From contig NZ_RDBO01000077.1 of assembly GCF_008120935.1 (NCBI RefSeq), positions 890,485 through 933,806 of the forward strand: a stretch of DNA of 43,322 nt. The letters run 5' to 3'. Made by a program: the position numbers and the translations under genes. This stretch comes from Streptomyces sp. sk2.1. GTDB taxonomy: Bacteria > Actinomycetota > Actinomycetes > Streptomycetales > Streptomycetaceae. The first letter of the stretch is position 1. Each line of letters starts with the position of its first letter. Below are positions 17,825 to 25,652 of the stretch, in pieces. Under the pieces are notes generated by a model. That model searched no databases. It was not told the DNA's origin and saw nothing but the letters and a program-made list of their open reading frames with translations.

Positions 17825-18607
17825 CTAGACGGAGAGGGGCGCGGTGTCGGCGGGCGCGGGGGCGCGGCCGGTGATCGCGAGGAAGGTGTCCTGGAGCGAG
17901 GTGGTGGGGGAGCCGGTGTACTCGGTCCGCAGCGCGGCCGGGGTGCCCTCGGCGGCCACCGTTCCTTGGTCGATCACGATCAGCCGGTCGGCGAGCGCGT
18001 CGGCCTCGTCCAGGTAGTGGGTGGTGAGGACGACCGTCGTGCCGGAGCCGTCGCGCAGTCCGCGCACCAGCTCCCACAGGTCGGCGCGGCCGGCCGGGTC
18101 GAGCCCGGTGGTGGGCTCGTCGAGGAAGAGGACGGGCGGGCGGTGGGTGAGGGCCATCGCGATGTCCAGGCGCCGCCGTTGACCGCCGGAGAGCGTGACG
18201 GCCTTCCGGTCGAGCAGCCCGCCGAGGCCGAGCCCGTGCGCCAGTTCCGCGGCCCGTGCGGTCGCCTCCCGCTTGCCCAGCCGGTACAGCCGTCCCTGGG
18301 TGACCAGCTCCTCCCGGACGGTGAGGTGCGGGTCGACGCCGCCGGACTGGGCGACGTATCCGCACTTCGCGCGGACCCCGGCCGGGTCGTCGGCCAGGTC
18401 GTGCCCGGCGACGGCAGCCGTGCCGCCGGTGGGGGAGAGCAGTGTGGTGAGCATCCGCAGGGTGGTGGTCTTGCCCGCCCCGTTGGGGCCGAGGAGGCCG
18501 ACGATCTCGCCGGCCGCGACCGTCAGGTCGACGGACCGCACGGCGTGCACCGGCCCGCTCCTGCTGTCGAAGGACCGGGCGAGCCCGGTCGCGCTGATGA
18601 TTGACAT
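17825..18607 (-). CDS. ABC transporter ATPase (DrrA-like)
   Basis: This subunit energises the adjacent permease. The 260-residue protein has Walker A GPNGAGKTTT, a Q-loop near CGYVAQSGG, the signature LSGGQRRRLDIAMAL, Walker B PVLFLDEPTTGLDP and the switch histidine in VVLTTHYLDEAD. The C-terminal segment LQDTFLAITGRAP is typical of DrrA-type daunorubicin-resistance ATPases. The ATG at 18607 begins SIISATGLARSFDSR. Upstream in-frame codons are open, and no good ribosome-binding site is visible, so the start may be GTG a few codons earlier. It is divergent from a TetR regulator across an AT-rich operator-like gap. Confidence 0.88.
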   Translation of the reverse strand: MSIISATGLARSFDSRSGPVHAVRSVDLTVAAGEIVGLLGPNGAGKTTTLRMLTTLLSPTGGTAAVAGHDLADDPAGVRAKCGYVAQSGGVDPHLTVREELVTQGRLYRLGKREATARAAELAHGLGLGGLLDRKAVTLSGGQRRRLDIAMALTHRPPVLFLDEPTTGLDPAGRADLWELVRGLRDGSGTTVVLTTHYLDEADALADRLIVIDQGTVAAEGTPAALRTEYTGSPTTSLQDTFLAITGRAPAPADTAPLSV

Positions 18608-18632
18608 AGTGACCACAAAAACAGAGAGACCC

Positions 18633-18657
18633 AAAAAATGCAATGACACCAATTTTT
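18633..18657. promoter_or_regulatory. AT-rich palindromic operator candidate between TetR and ABC genes
   Basis: AAAAAATG and the mirror AATTTTT flank CAATGACACC. Across about 25 bp this gives AAAAAT/ATTTTT symmetry in one of the most AT-rich spots of the window. The position between divergent regulator and transporter genes suits a TetR autoregulatory operator. Confidence 0.5.
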
Positions 18658-18678
18658 CATCGGCTCATGCCCGGCGCC

Positions 18679-18684
18679 TACGAT
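18679..18684 (+). promoter_or_regulatory. -10 box giving a leaderless tetR transcript
   Basis: TACGAT ends six bases before the ATG of the TetR gene, so transcription would begin at or next to the A of the start codon. The GGGGAG directly touching the ATG is too close to act as a ribosome-binding site. No good -35 is visible. Confidence 0.5.
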
Positions 18685-18690
18685 GGGGAG

Positions 18691-19332
18691 ATGACCGAGG
18701 GACTCAGGGAGCGCAAGAAGCGCCAGGCCAGGCAGCACATCTCGGACCTCGCGACCGGGCTGTTCCTGGAGCGCGGTTTCGTGACGGTGACCGTCGCCGA
18801 GATCGCCGAGCTGGCGGACGTCTCCGTGAACACGGTGTACAACTACTTCCCCGCCAAGGAGGACCTCTTCCTCGACCGGATGAAGGGCGTCACCCAGCGG
18901 GTGGCCCGGTTCGTCCGCGCCCGCGACAAGGGGGAGTCGGCGGCCGAGGCGGTCCTGCGGGAGCTGCGGGCCCTGGTCGTCGCGGTCTCGCCGGAGCTCG
19001 GACTGATGGACGGTTACGCCGACTTCATGCGGGTCATCGAGGAGGCGCCCACCCTCCAGGCCCGTCTCGCCCGGCTCCAGGGCGAGGTGCTGGACGCCGT
19101 CGTCACCACCCTGCGCGAGGAGACCGGCGCGGCGGCGGACGATCCGCTGCCGGGGCTGGTCGGCGGTCAGCTCGCCTGGATCGAGGGGGCCCTGGTCGGT
19201 CACATCGGCCAGGAGATGCTGGCCGGGCGCAAGGCGGCCGAGGTCTCCCGCGACGCGCTCGTCCTGCTCGACGAGATCGAGGAGCTCCTCGGCGAAAAGG
19301 TCCTCAACTACGCCCGGCGTGCCGCCGGATGA
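18691..19332 (+). CDS. TetR family transcriptional regulator
   Basis: This is probably the repressor of the divergent ABC exporter and of itself. The 213-residue protein has the N-terminal TetR helix-turn-helix (about residues 8-55) with VTVAEIAELADVSVNTVYNYFPAKEDLF. The ligand-binding C-terminal half is helical and acidic. The ATG at 18691 fits the usual short N-terminus MTEGLRERKKRQARQ. A further in-frame ATG at 18643 is unlikely because it lies within the operator. The likely leaderless start is described under the -10 box. The effector is unknown; by analogy it may be the transported compound. Confidence 0.9.
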   Translation: MTEGLRERKKRQARQHISDLATGLFLERGFVTVTVAEIAELADVSVNTVYNYFPAKEDLFLDRMKGVTQRVARFVRARDKGESAAEAVLRELRALVVAVSPELGLMDGYADFMRVIEEAPTLQARLARLQGEVLDAVVTTLREETGAAADDPLPGLVGGQLAWIEGALVGHIGQEMLAGRKAAEVSRDALVLLDEIEELLGEKVLNYARRAAG

Positions 19333-19497
19333 CGGGTCCCGGTGTGATGTCCGTCATTTGAGACGTGACGCGCATCTCTTCGGGGCCCCAGCGCCCCTCA
19401 CGGGTACTAATCTCCGCCGGAGAGCATGTGAACAACCGTTGAGACCGGCCGTGCAGGGACCAGCTGCAGAGGCGAACAGAAACCAAGGGGTGCAGAC

Positions 19498-20346
19498 GTG
19501 GCCAGGAAGCTCGCCGTCATCGGAGCCGGACTCATGGGGTCCGGCATCGCGCAGGTCTCCGCCCAGGCGGGCTGGGACGTGGTGCTGCGCGACGTCACCG
19601 ACGAGGCCCTGACCCGCGGACGCGACGGCATCAAGGCCTCGTACGACAAGTTCGTCTCCAAGGGCAAGCTGGCGGCGGACGACGCCGAGGCCGCGCTCGC
19701 CCGCATCACCACCACCACCGACCTCGACGCGGTCGCCGACGCGGACGTCGTCGTCGAGGCCGTCTTCGAGAAGCTGGAGGTCAAGCACGAGATCTTCCGG
19801 GCGCTCGACAAGATCGTCCGCGAGGACACCGTGCTCGCCTCCAACACCTCCGCCATCCCGATCACCAAGATCGCGGCCGTGACGGAGCGCCCCGAGCGCG
19901 TCGTCGGCGTGCACTTCTTCTCGCCGGTCCCGATGATGCAGCTCTGCGAGCTCGTGCGCGGCTACAAGACCAGCGACGAAACCCTCGCCACCGCGCGGGA
20001 GTTCGCCGAGTCCGTCGGCAAGACCTGCATCGTCGTCAACCGCGACGTCGCGGGCTTCGTCACCACCCGGCTGATCTCGGCGCTCGTCGTCGAGGCCGCC
20101 AAGCTGTACGAGTCGGGCGTCGCCTCGGCCGAGGACATCGACATCGCCTGCAAGCTGGGCTTCGGCCACGCCATGGGCCCGCTCGCCACGGCGGACCTGA
20201 CCGGCGTCGACATCCTGCTGCACGCCACGAGCAACATCTACACCGAGTCCCAGGACGAGAAGTTCGCCGCCCCGGAGCTGATGCGCCGGATGGTGGACGC
20301 AGGTGACATCGGCCGCAAGAGCGGGCAGGGCTTCTACACGTACTGA
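19498..20346 (+). CDS. 3-hydroxybutyryl-CoA dehydrogenase
   Basis: This cytosolic NAD(P)-dependent enzyme interconverts acetoacetyl-CoA and 3-hydroxybutyryl-CoA. The 282-residue protein has the Rossmann motif VIGAGLMGSGIA (about residues 8-18) and NTSAIPI with Ser118. The catalytic histidine region is GVHFFSPVPMM (His139), and the C-terminal dimer domain ends GRKSGQGFYTY. Length and motifs fit the short-chain, single-function enzyme rather than the fused fatty-acid oxidation protein. The start is GTG with AAGGGG seven bases upstream. Its likely metabolic partner, the acetyl-CoA acetyltransferase at 37089, is in the same window. Supply of butyryl- or ethylmalonyl-CoA precursors is a plausible role. 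Confidence 0.93.
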   Translation: MARKLAVIGAGLMGSGIAQVSAQAGWDVVLRDVTDEALTRGRDGIKASYDKFVSKGKLAADDAEAALARITTTTDLDAVADADVVVEAVFEKLEVKHEIFRALDKIVREDTVLASNTSAIPITKIAAVTERPERVVGVHFFSPVPMMQLCELVRGYKTSDETLATAREFAESVGKTCIVVNRDVAGFVTTRLISALVVEAAKLYESGVASAEDIDIACKLGFGHAMGPLATADLTGVDILLHATSNIYTESQDEKFAAPELMRRMVDAGDIGRKSGQGFYTY

Positions 20347-20357
20347 TCGTTTTCGGT

Positions 20358-20396
20358 CCCCCGGGCGCCCGATCCGCCGTCGATCGGGCCCGGGGG
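20358..20396 (+). terminator. Hairpin terminator after hydroxybutyryl-CoA dehydrogenase
   Basis: CCCCCGGGC-GCCCGATC pairs with GATCGGGC-CCGGGGG around the loop CGCCGTC, giving 15 pairs with a two-base bulge. It starts 12 bases after the stop. Confidence 0.75.
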
Positions 20397-20452
20397 CCCG
20401 GGGGGCGCCTTCCGGAGACCGTGGATCCACGCGGATCCTGGCCGGGCCTTGG

Positions 20453-20468
20453 TCACTCCACAGAGTGA
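20453..20468. promoter_or_regulatory. Perfect palindrome upstream of the STAS gene
   Basis: TCACTC-CACA-GAGTGA is a perfect 6-bp inverted repeat with a 4-base spacer, 114 bases before the STAS start. A second small palindrome, GTGGATCCAC, lies about 25 bases before it. The first is a good operator candidate; its regulator is unknown. Confidence 0.45.
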
Positions 20469-20581
20469 ATTCGGTATCGGTTCGCTTACAGACGGCAACC
20501 TCTCCGTCTCCGCCGCAGTCAGTTGTGGGAGAGACGGAACAGACAGACGAACCTTGCTACGGAGCATTCCGGGGAGCGCAT

Positions 20582-20905
20582 ATGCACATCAGGGGCGACC
20601 ACGCCGAGCTGGTCGTCGGGGGCCGCCTCGACGTCCGAAGCGCGGCGGACGCCCGTACGGCCCTGCACTCGGCCCTCGACGACGGAGTCGGCGACCTGGT
20701 GCTCGACCTGACCGAGCTGGATTCCTGGGACGCCACCGGGCTCGGCGTCATCATGGGCGCACACCGCCGCGCCGGACGCGCCGGCCGGCGGCTGGTGCTC
20801 CGCGGCGTGCCGCCGCAGATGCAGCGCCTGCTGGTGGCAACCCGGCTGCATCGCATTCTGGCCATCGAGGGCGGAATCGCTGCGGACTCGCTGCCGCGCG
20901 TGTAG
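20582..20905 (+). CDS. STAS domain protein (anti-sigma-factor antagonist-like)
   Basis: This is a small cytosolic STAS-fold protein, a family whose members bind anti-sigma kinases or act as signalling modules. The 107-residue product spans one STAS domain with DLVLDLTELDSWDATGLGVIMGAHRRA. In SpoIIAA-type antagonists the motif is DSSG with a phosphorylatable serine; here it reads DATG, so threonine occupies that position. The start ATG has GGGGAG upstream at good spacing; a longer in-frame reading exists but lacks a ribosome-binding site. No anti-sigma kinase gene is nearby. The downstream neighbour is the P-loop membrane protein, and a functional link between them is only a guess. Confidence 0.85.
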   Translation: MHIRGDHAELVVGGRLDVRSAADARTALHSALDDGVGDLVLDLTELDSWDATGLGVIMGAHRRAGRAGRRLVLRGVPPQMQRLLVATRLHRILAIEGGIAADSLPRV

Positions 20906-21281
20906 GACCCGCGCGGACCTCACGTCGGGTGTCGTGTTCACCGCCGTGCGCGGTGGGCCCGCGCCGGACGGACCGTCCGGCGCCCGGCAACCGGTGTGCT
21001 CCGCCCCGGCTCCGCGGTCGGTTCCTGCCCCGCGCCCGGCCGTACGGATCCCGGTGCCGCGCCCGGCCCGGAACCGTTGCGAACGAAAGCGTGCAATCCG
21101 CATGAGAGCACGCGCTTCGGGCGGCACCACCCCCCGACTGTGCGGGGACCCCGTCCGACGGTCTAGGGTTCGGCCGTCCGCCGATTGACGAACCCACCCG
21201 GCGGAAACCGGACCGGAAGCGACAGCGGGGCGTGCGAGGCCGGAGGGGCAATCGTGCGCGACGCGTCTGGGGGCTTTGACG
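20906..21281 (+). other. Intergenic region before the P-loop membrane protein gene
   Basis: These 376 bases hold no convincing gene. TAGGGT just after GACGGTC (near 21166) could be a -10 box about 110 bases before the next start, but the -35 is poor. Several short GC palindromes occur (for example around GGGGACCCC near 21144), none long enough to call. Confidence 0.4.
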
Positions 21282-23780
21282 ATGGACCCGACACACCGGG
21301 AGCCGGAAGAGTTCGGCCGGGACCACGACGGACCCGGTGACGGACCGGACCGCGGCCGTTCCCAGGGCTCCCGGCCCCGCTCGGCCAAGGGTGCCCCGGG
21401 GGCTCCGGATTTCGGTCGGCAAACGCCGCAACAGGCCCGCTTCGTCCGCCTCATATCGGGCGACTACCTCCTCACCGTCAACCCGGTCGACGGCAGCGAG
21501 GTCGAACTGTGCCCGCCGGGGGAGCAGCCCGCCGCCCCGGTCCGGCGCACCGCGGCCGGGCGCGCCGACCACGAACGCGCCCTCGCCCCGCCCGTGCCGC
21601 CGGGGCCGCCCGCCCCGCAGCTCCCGCTCCTGGAGCGCACCGAGGAACGCGAACGACTGGTGCGCCTGCTGTCCAGGGGGCGCTCGGTGCGGCTCACCGG
21701 ACCGGCCGGATCGGGCCGCACGACCCTGCTGGACGCCGTCGCCGCAGACTGCGCGGACCTCGCGCCGGACGGAGTGGTGCGGCTCTCCGGCTACCGGAGG
21801 ACCGCCACCGACCTGCTGCACGGGCTCTTCGAGGCCGTGAACGAGGCGCCGCTGTACCGTCCCGACCGCACCGCCCTGCTCGAAGAGGTCCGGCGCATCG
21901 GCGCCGTCGTCCTGCTCGACGACCTGGAACTCGGCGGGGCCGCGCTGGAGGAGCTGCTCGACGCCACCCCCGAGTGCGCCTTCCTGCTCGCGACGGCGCC
22001 GGACGTCGTCGTGTCCGGCGCGGACCCGTACCTCGAAGAGGTCCTCCTCGCCGGCCTCGGCCGCGAGGCCTCGGTCGAACTGCTGGAGCAGGTCGTCGAA
22101 CGCCCCCTCACCGAGGAGGAGCGGAACTGGGCGGGCGACCTCTGGTTCGAGTCCGAGGGACTGCCGCTGCGCTTCGTCCAGGCGGGCGCCCTGCTGCGCC
22201 AGCGCGACCTGCTGGGCGCCGCCCCCGAGGCGTACGGTGCCGGGGACCGGCCCGCGGGCCCGTTCGGGTCCGACGGGGGCCGCGCACCGCTGCCCGGCCT
22301 CGGCGACGGCGCGGCCCCCGCCGCCCTGCTCGCCTCACGGCTGAGCGGACCGGCCCGCGACACCCTGCGCTTCGCCGTGGCGCTCGGCGGCGAGGTGCCG
22401 CACCAGGCCCATCTGCCGGCGCTCGTCGGCGACACCCACGCGGACGCCGCGCTCGGCGAGCTGGCCGGCTGCGGACTGCTCTCCCCGGCCGGTCCCCGCT
22501 ACCGGCTGGCCGCCGGGGTCGTCGCCCAGCTGGAGGCCGCCGGATACGGCGAGGACGCCACCGACCGGGCCCGGACCGCGGCCCAGCACTACGCCTGGTG
22601 GGCCGGCCACCCCTCCGTCACCCCCGAGCGGGCGGCGGCCGAGGCCGACGCCGTCGTCGCGGCGATGGCACAGCTGGTGCCCGGCGACGGCGCGGGACAG
22701 ACCAGCGCGGCCGTGCTGCTGGCCCGCAGCGCCGCCCCGGCCTTCGCGGCGGGACTGCACTGGGGGGCCTGGGAGCGGGCGCTGCGGATCGGCCAGGAGG
22801 CGGCCAGGATCGCCGGGGAGGTCGCCGAGGAGGCGTACTTCCACCACGAACTGGGCGTCCTCGCGCTCCTCTCCGGCAACCCGGACCGGGCCCGCGCCGA
22901 GCTGGAGACCTCGATCGGCATGCGCGGGGCGCTCGCCGACAAGTCGGGCGCGGTGGCCGGACGGCGCGCGCTCGCCCTGGTCGCCGACCGTTCCGGCGGA
23001 CCGCTGCCCGGCGCCCTCGCGCAGGTGGGCGAGGACGTGCCGTTCGCGGAACCGGTGGAGCAGGCCCAGCCGCCCGCCCGCCCGATGGCGGCCACGACAC
23101 AGCCGCTGTCGCCGTCGCGGCCGGACGAGGGCCCCACCACGGTGATGGCGCGCCAGAGCGCCCCCGCGGCCGCGCCCGCAGGGCGGGGCGGCCGGCTCTC
23201 GGTGCTGGGCCTCGCCCGGCGCAACCTGGTCGCGACGGCCGCGGGCGTGCTCCTGGCCGGTGTGCTCGGCACCGTCGTGGTGCTGGGCATGACGTCCGGC
23301 AGCGACGACGTACCGGCGAACCGGGGCGTCACGAACGAGCAGTCGTCCGGCGAGCAGGACGGCGGCGCGGAGGAGGACCCGGCCGGCGACCCGTCGGACG
23401 ACTCGGCCTCCGGCTCCACCGCCTCCGGCGGCGGCGGGGCGACGCCCGGCCCGTCGGGCAGCGAGATCACGCCGAGCGGGAGCGGCTCGCCGTCCACCGG
23501 ATCGACGGGGCCGAGCGACAGCCCGTCCTCGGACCGGCCCACCAGCGGCGAACCGTCCTCGGACCGGCCCACCAAGTCGTCGAGCCCCACCAAGTCCTCC
23601 TCCCCGACGAAGTCGGAGAGCCCCAGCCCGACCCCCACGGAGACCGAGACCCCGGAACCGACGGACACGGCCACCGAACCCGAGCCGACCTCGCCCGACA
23701 CCTCCGACTCGGCGAGCGGACCCTCCTCCTCGCCGGCCTCGGCCGCGGCGGGTCCGGACGGCGGCCCGGTGGCGGCCTGA
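21282..23780 (+). CDS. Membrane-anchored P-loop (STAND-like) protein with Arg in Walker A
   Basis: The function is unknown. The 832-residue protein has a charged disordered N-terminus and a short conserved element (FVRLISGDYLLTVNP, about residues 54-68). A P-loop ATPase-like domain (about 115-300) has GPAGSGRTT and Walker B VVLLDDLEL. A winged-helix-like part follows near residues 345-425, then a helical repeat-like region with AYFHHELGVLALLSGNPDRA. One membrane helix (LVATAAGVLLAGVLGTVVVLGM) and a 150-residue Ser/Thr/Pro-rich outer tail with repeated SSDRPT and KSSSPT units complete it. The invariant Walker A lysine is arginine, so ATP hydrolysis may be impaired. The ATG has a GGGGG element eight bases upstream; a TTG two codons earlier is possible. 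Confidence 0.8.
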   Translation: MDPTHREPEEFGRDHDGPGDGPDRGRSQGSRPRSAKGAPGAPDFGRQTPQQARFVRLISGDYLLTVNPVDGSEVELCPPGEQPAAPVRRTAAGRADHERALAPPVPPGPPAPQLPLLERTEERERLVRLLSRGRSVRLTGPAGSGRTTLLDAVAADCADLAPDGVVRLSGYRRTATDLLHGLFEAVNEAPLYRPDRTALLEEVRRIGAVVLLDDLELGGAALEELLDATPECAFLLATAPDVVVSGADPYLEEVLLAGLGREASVELLEQVVERPLTEEERNWAGDLWFESEGLPLRFVQAGALLRQRDLLGAAPEAYGAGDRPAGPFGSDGGRAPLPGLGDGAAPAALLASRLSGPARDTLRFAVALGGEVPHQAHLPALVGDTHADAALGELAGCGLLSPAGPRYRLAAGVVAQLEAAGYGEDATDRARTAAQHYAWWAGHPSVTPERAAAEADAVVAAMAQLVPGDGAGQTSAAVLLARSAAPAFAAGLHWGAWERALRIGQEAARIAGEVAEEAYFHHELGVLALLSGNPDRARAELETSIGMRGALADKSGAVAGRRALALVADRSGGPLPGALAQVGEDVPFAEPVEQAQPPARPMAATTQPLSPSRPDEGPTTVMARQSAPAAAPAGRGGRLSVLGLARRNLVATAAGVLLAGVLGTVVVLGMTSGSDDVPANRGVTNEQSSGEQDGGAEEDPAGDPSDDSASGSTASGGGGATPGPSGSEITPSGSGSPSTGSTGPSDSPSSDRPTSGEPSSDRPTKSSSPTKSSSPTKSESPSPTPTETETPEPTDTATEPEPTSPDTSDSASGPSSSPASAAAGPDGGPVAA

Positions 23781-23797
23781 ACCCACCCCGGAACGGG

Positions 23798-23832
23798 CGG
23801 ACGCCGGACGCGATGCACACGTCCGGCGTCCG
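23798..23832. terminator. 13-bp bidirectional hairpin terminator
   Basis: CGGACGCCGGACG and CGTCCGGCGTCCG pair perfectly around a 9-base loop, midway between the convergent P-loop protein gene and nucS. Confidence 0.8.
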
Positions 23833-23862
23833 GGAAGACGGGCGGGAAGGGAACCCGCGGGG

Positions 23863-24534
23863 TCAGAACAGCCGCAGCTTGTCGTCCTCGATGCCGCGCA
23901 GCGCGTCGTAGTCCAGGACGACGCAGTCGATCCCGCGGTCCGTCGCCAGCACCCGGGCCTGCGGCTTGATCTCCTGGGCCGCGAAGACGCCCTTCACCGG
24001 GGCGAGATGGGGGTCGCGGTTGAGCAGATCCAGATAACGGGTCAGCTGCTCCACGCCGTCGATGTCGCCGCGCCGCTTCAGCTCCACGGCGACGGTCCCC
24101 CCGTCGGCGTCCCGGCACAGGATGTCCACCGGCCCGATGGCGGTGAAGTACTCACGGCGGATCAGGGTGTAGCCCTCGCCGAGGGTCTCGATCCGGTCAG
24201 CGAGGAGTTCCTGCAGGTGCGCTTCGACGCCGTCCTTGATGAGGCCCGGGTCGACGCCCAGTTCGTGGGACGAGTCGTGGAGGATCTCCTCCATCGTGAT
24301 GATGAGTTTCTCGCCCGCCTTGTTCACCACGGTCCAGACGTCCGCGGTGTCGCCGGTGCCCTCCTTCAGGGTGCAGGGCGGTGACATCCAGTTGAGGGGT
24401 TTGTACGCCCTGTCGTCGGCGTGGATCGACACGCTCCCGTCCGCCTTCACCAGGATCAGACGGGGAGCGGAGGGCAGATGGGCCGTGAGCCGGCCGGCGT
24501 AGTCCACGGAACAGCGGGCGATGACGAGACGCAT
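23863..24534 (-). CDS. nucS: Mismatch-specific endonuclease NucS (EndoMS)
   Basis: NucS cuts both strands at mismatched bases and underlies the MutS/MutL-independent mismatch repair of actinobacteria and some archaea. The 223-residue protein has an N-terminal DNA-binding domain and a RecB-like nuclease domain. Catalytic residues are visible as Asp137 (GPVDILC) and Glu151-x-Lys153 (VAVELKRRG). The C-terminus DDKLRLF is the sliding-clamp binding motif known from Corynebacterium NucS. The ATG giving MRLVIARCSVDYAG is chosen as the conserved start; three further in-frame codons upstream are possible. All key residues are intact, so the protein should be active. It is convergent with the P-loop protein gene. 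Confidence 0.95.
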   Translation of the reverse strand: MRLVIARCSVDYAGRLTAHLPSAPRLILVKADGSVSIHADDRAYKPLNWMSPPCTLKEGTGDTADVWTVVNKAGEKLIITMEEILHDSSHELGVDPGLIKDGVEAHLQELLADRIETLGEGYTLIRREYFTAIGPVDILCRDADGGTVAVELKRRGDIDGVEQLTRYLDLLNRDPHLAPVKGVFAAQEIKPQARVLATDRGIDCVVLDYDALRGIEDDKLRLF

Positions 24535-24805
24535 GGTCGGCAACGCTACTCGACGAGGGGCGCTCCACGCGATTCTCCCCCGTCACCCCCATCACTCCGC
24601 CCGCACGTTGACGGCCCTCGACGGGGCTTGCCCCTCTTTGGACCCGTTCGTCAATGGCCGGTTGTGTTCCCAATCTCCTGGTGCGGCCAGGACTGCGCCC
24701 GTACCGTGTAAGCAGGAGGTCGTCGTCCGTGTACGCTGCGTCGCCGTCCTCCTTCCCTGCCCGTAAGGCCCCGGCCAAGGCGTCGGGGTCGCGAGAGGAG
24801 AACCC

Positions 24806-25198
24806 ATGTCGCTCGACGTCTCACCGGCGCTGTTGGAACAGGCCGAGCGAGGCGAGGTCGACGAAGCGGACTTCGTCGACTGCGTCCGGACCTCCCTGCC
24901 CTACGCATGGGAGATGATCAGCTCTCTGGTGGCCCAGCTGAAGGTGGACGGCGGAGAGTTCGCCGACAACCAGACGCCCCCGCCGGACGAGCAGACACGT
25001 GGTCAACTGCTGCGCGCGCTCGCGAGTGATGCGATCCGCGGCGCGCTCCAACGGCACTTCGGGGTGCGTCTGGCATTCCAGAACTGCCACCGCGTCGCGG
25101 TGTTCCCGCTGGACGCCTCGGCCGACGAGCGGCTGGCCCGCTTCACCTCGGTGCGGGGCCAACTGCTCAACCAGTCCCCCGAGTTGCGGGACTGCTAG
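24806..25198 (+). CDS. Conserved streptomycete protein of unknown function (SCO5389-like)
   Basis: I recognise this as the conserved short gene next to nucS but know no function. The 130-residue soluble protein is acidic in its first half. It contains SLPYAWEMISSLVAQLKVDGGEFADN, a proline-rich linker (TPPPDEQTRGQ), and a second helical part with DAIRGALQRHFGVRLAFQNCHRVAVFPL. No signal peptide or membrane helix is visible, and cysteines occur only at scattered sites. A strong GAGAGGAG ribosome-binding site stands before the ATG. The 271-base gap to the divergent nucS holds no other gene. The stop codon shares its last two bases with the left end of an inverted-repeat element. Confidence 0.8.
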   Translation: MSLDVSPALLEQAERGEVDEADFVDCVRTSLPYAWEMISSLVAQLKVDGGEFADNQTPPPDEQTRGQLLRALASDAIRGALQRHFGVRLAFQNCHRVAVFPLDASADERLARFTSVRGQLLNQSPELRDC

Positions 25199-25273
25199 GG
25201 CCTTTCGTCCGGATCGGGCCGGATCGGTGAGCGGGGTCCGGTGCGTGCGCCCGCAAGGCGGAGGAGGGAGCCG

Positions 25274-25318
25274 GATGGGGCTTCCCCCGCTTCGAGCGGA
25301 GCCGACAGCTCGGGGAAG
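25274..25318 (+). repeat. Hairpin repeat unit, copy A
   Basis: The unit runs from GATGGGG through CGCTTCGAGCGGAGCC to AGCTCGGGGAAG. It folds into an imperfect hairpin in which CTTCCCC pairs with GGGGAAG. Related copies lie at 25351-25394 and, inverted, in the scy leader. Confidence 0.6.
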
Positions 25319-25350
25319 GAGCCCTGGCGACCGACGTCAACGCGGCGGGC

Positions 25351-25394
25351 GATGGGGGCTCCCCTGCTCGAACGCAGCCGGGGGCTCGGGGAAG
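25351..25394 (+). repeat. Hairpin repeat unit, copy B
   Basis: This unit also begins GATGGGG and ends GCTCGGGGAAG, with TGCTCGAACGCAGCC in the middle. It matches copy A with several substitutions and one or two indels. Confidence 0.6.
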
Positions 25395-25437
25395 TGCCGG
25401 GGCACGCGAGCCCGGCATGATCCGGACGAAAGGCCCT

Positions 25438-25519
25438 GGGGCGTGTTCCGGAAGCTCCGTCGGGCCGGATGCCACCGGCCCGCCCGCGGGCGGACGACGT
25501 CGCTTCCGCAGCACGCCCC
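25438..25519. repeat. Second imperfect inverted repeat adjoining the MITE-like element
   Basis: GGGGCGTGTTCCGGAAGC (25438-25455) pairs with GCTTCCGCAGCACGCCCC (25502-25519) at 16 of 18 positions. The loop has internal stems such as GGGCCGG-ATGCCA-CCGGCCC. It begins at the base after the preceding element. Bases 25520-25652 up to the next gene show nothing further. Confidence 0.6.
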
Positions 25520-25652
25520 GGGCCCCGTCCGGCCGGCCGCGGCCGTACGGGGCCCGAGTGCTTCTGCCCGCGGTCCCGGACCGGAGGGGTCCCGGCCGGT
25601 TCCGGAGCGGGGTGCGCGTGCTCCTGGCGGGGTGCCGTGCGAGCGCGGGGTG

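Larger units (their letters stand above)
25197..25437. repeat. 241-bp MITE-like element with 19-bp terminal inverted repeats
   Basis: Bases 25197-25215 (AGGGCCTTTCGTCCGGATC) are the exact reverse complement of 25419-25437. The interior has no gene but contains two copies of a hairpin-forming unit. The left end overlaps the stop codon of the preceding gene. No target-site duplication is visible. I recall near-identical termini as common intergenic repeats in streptomycetes, so this is probably one member of a dispersed family. Confidence 0.65.
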
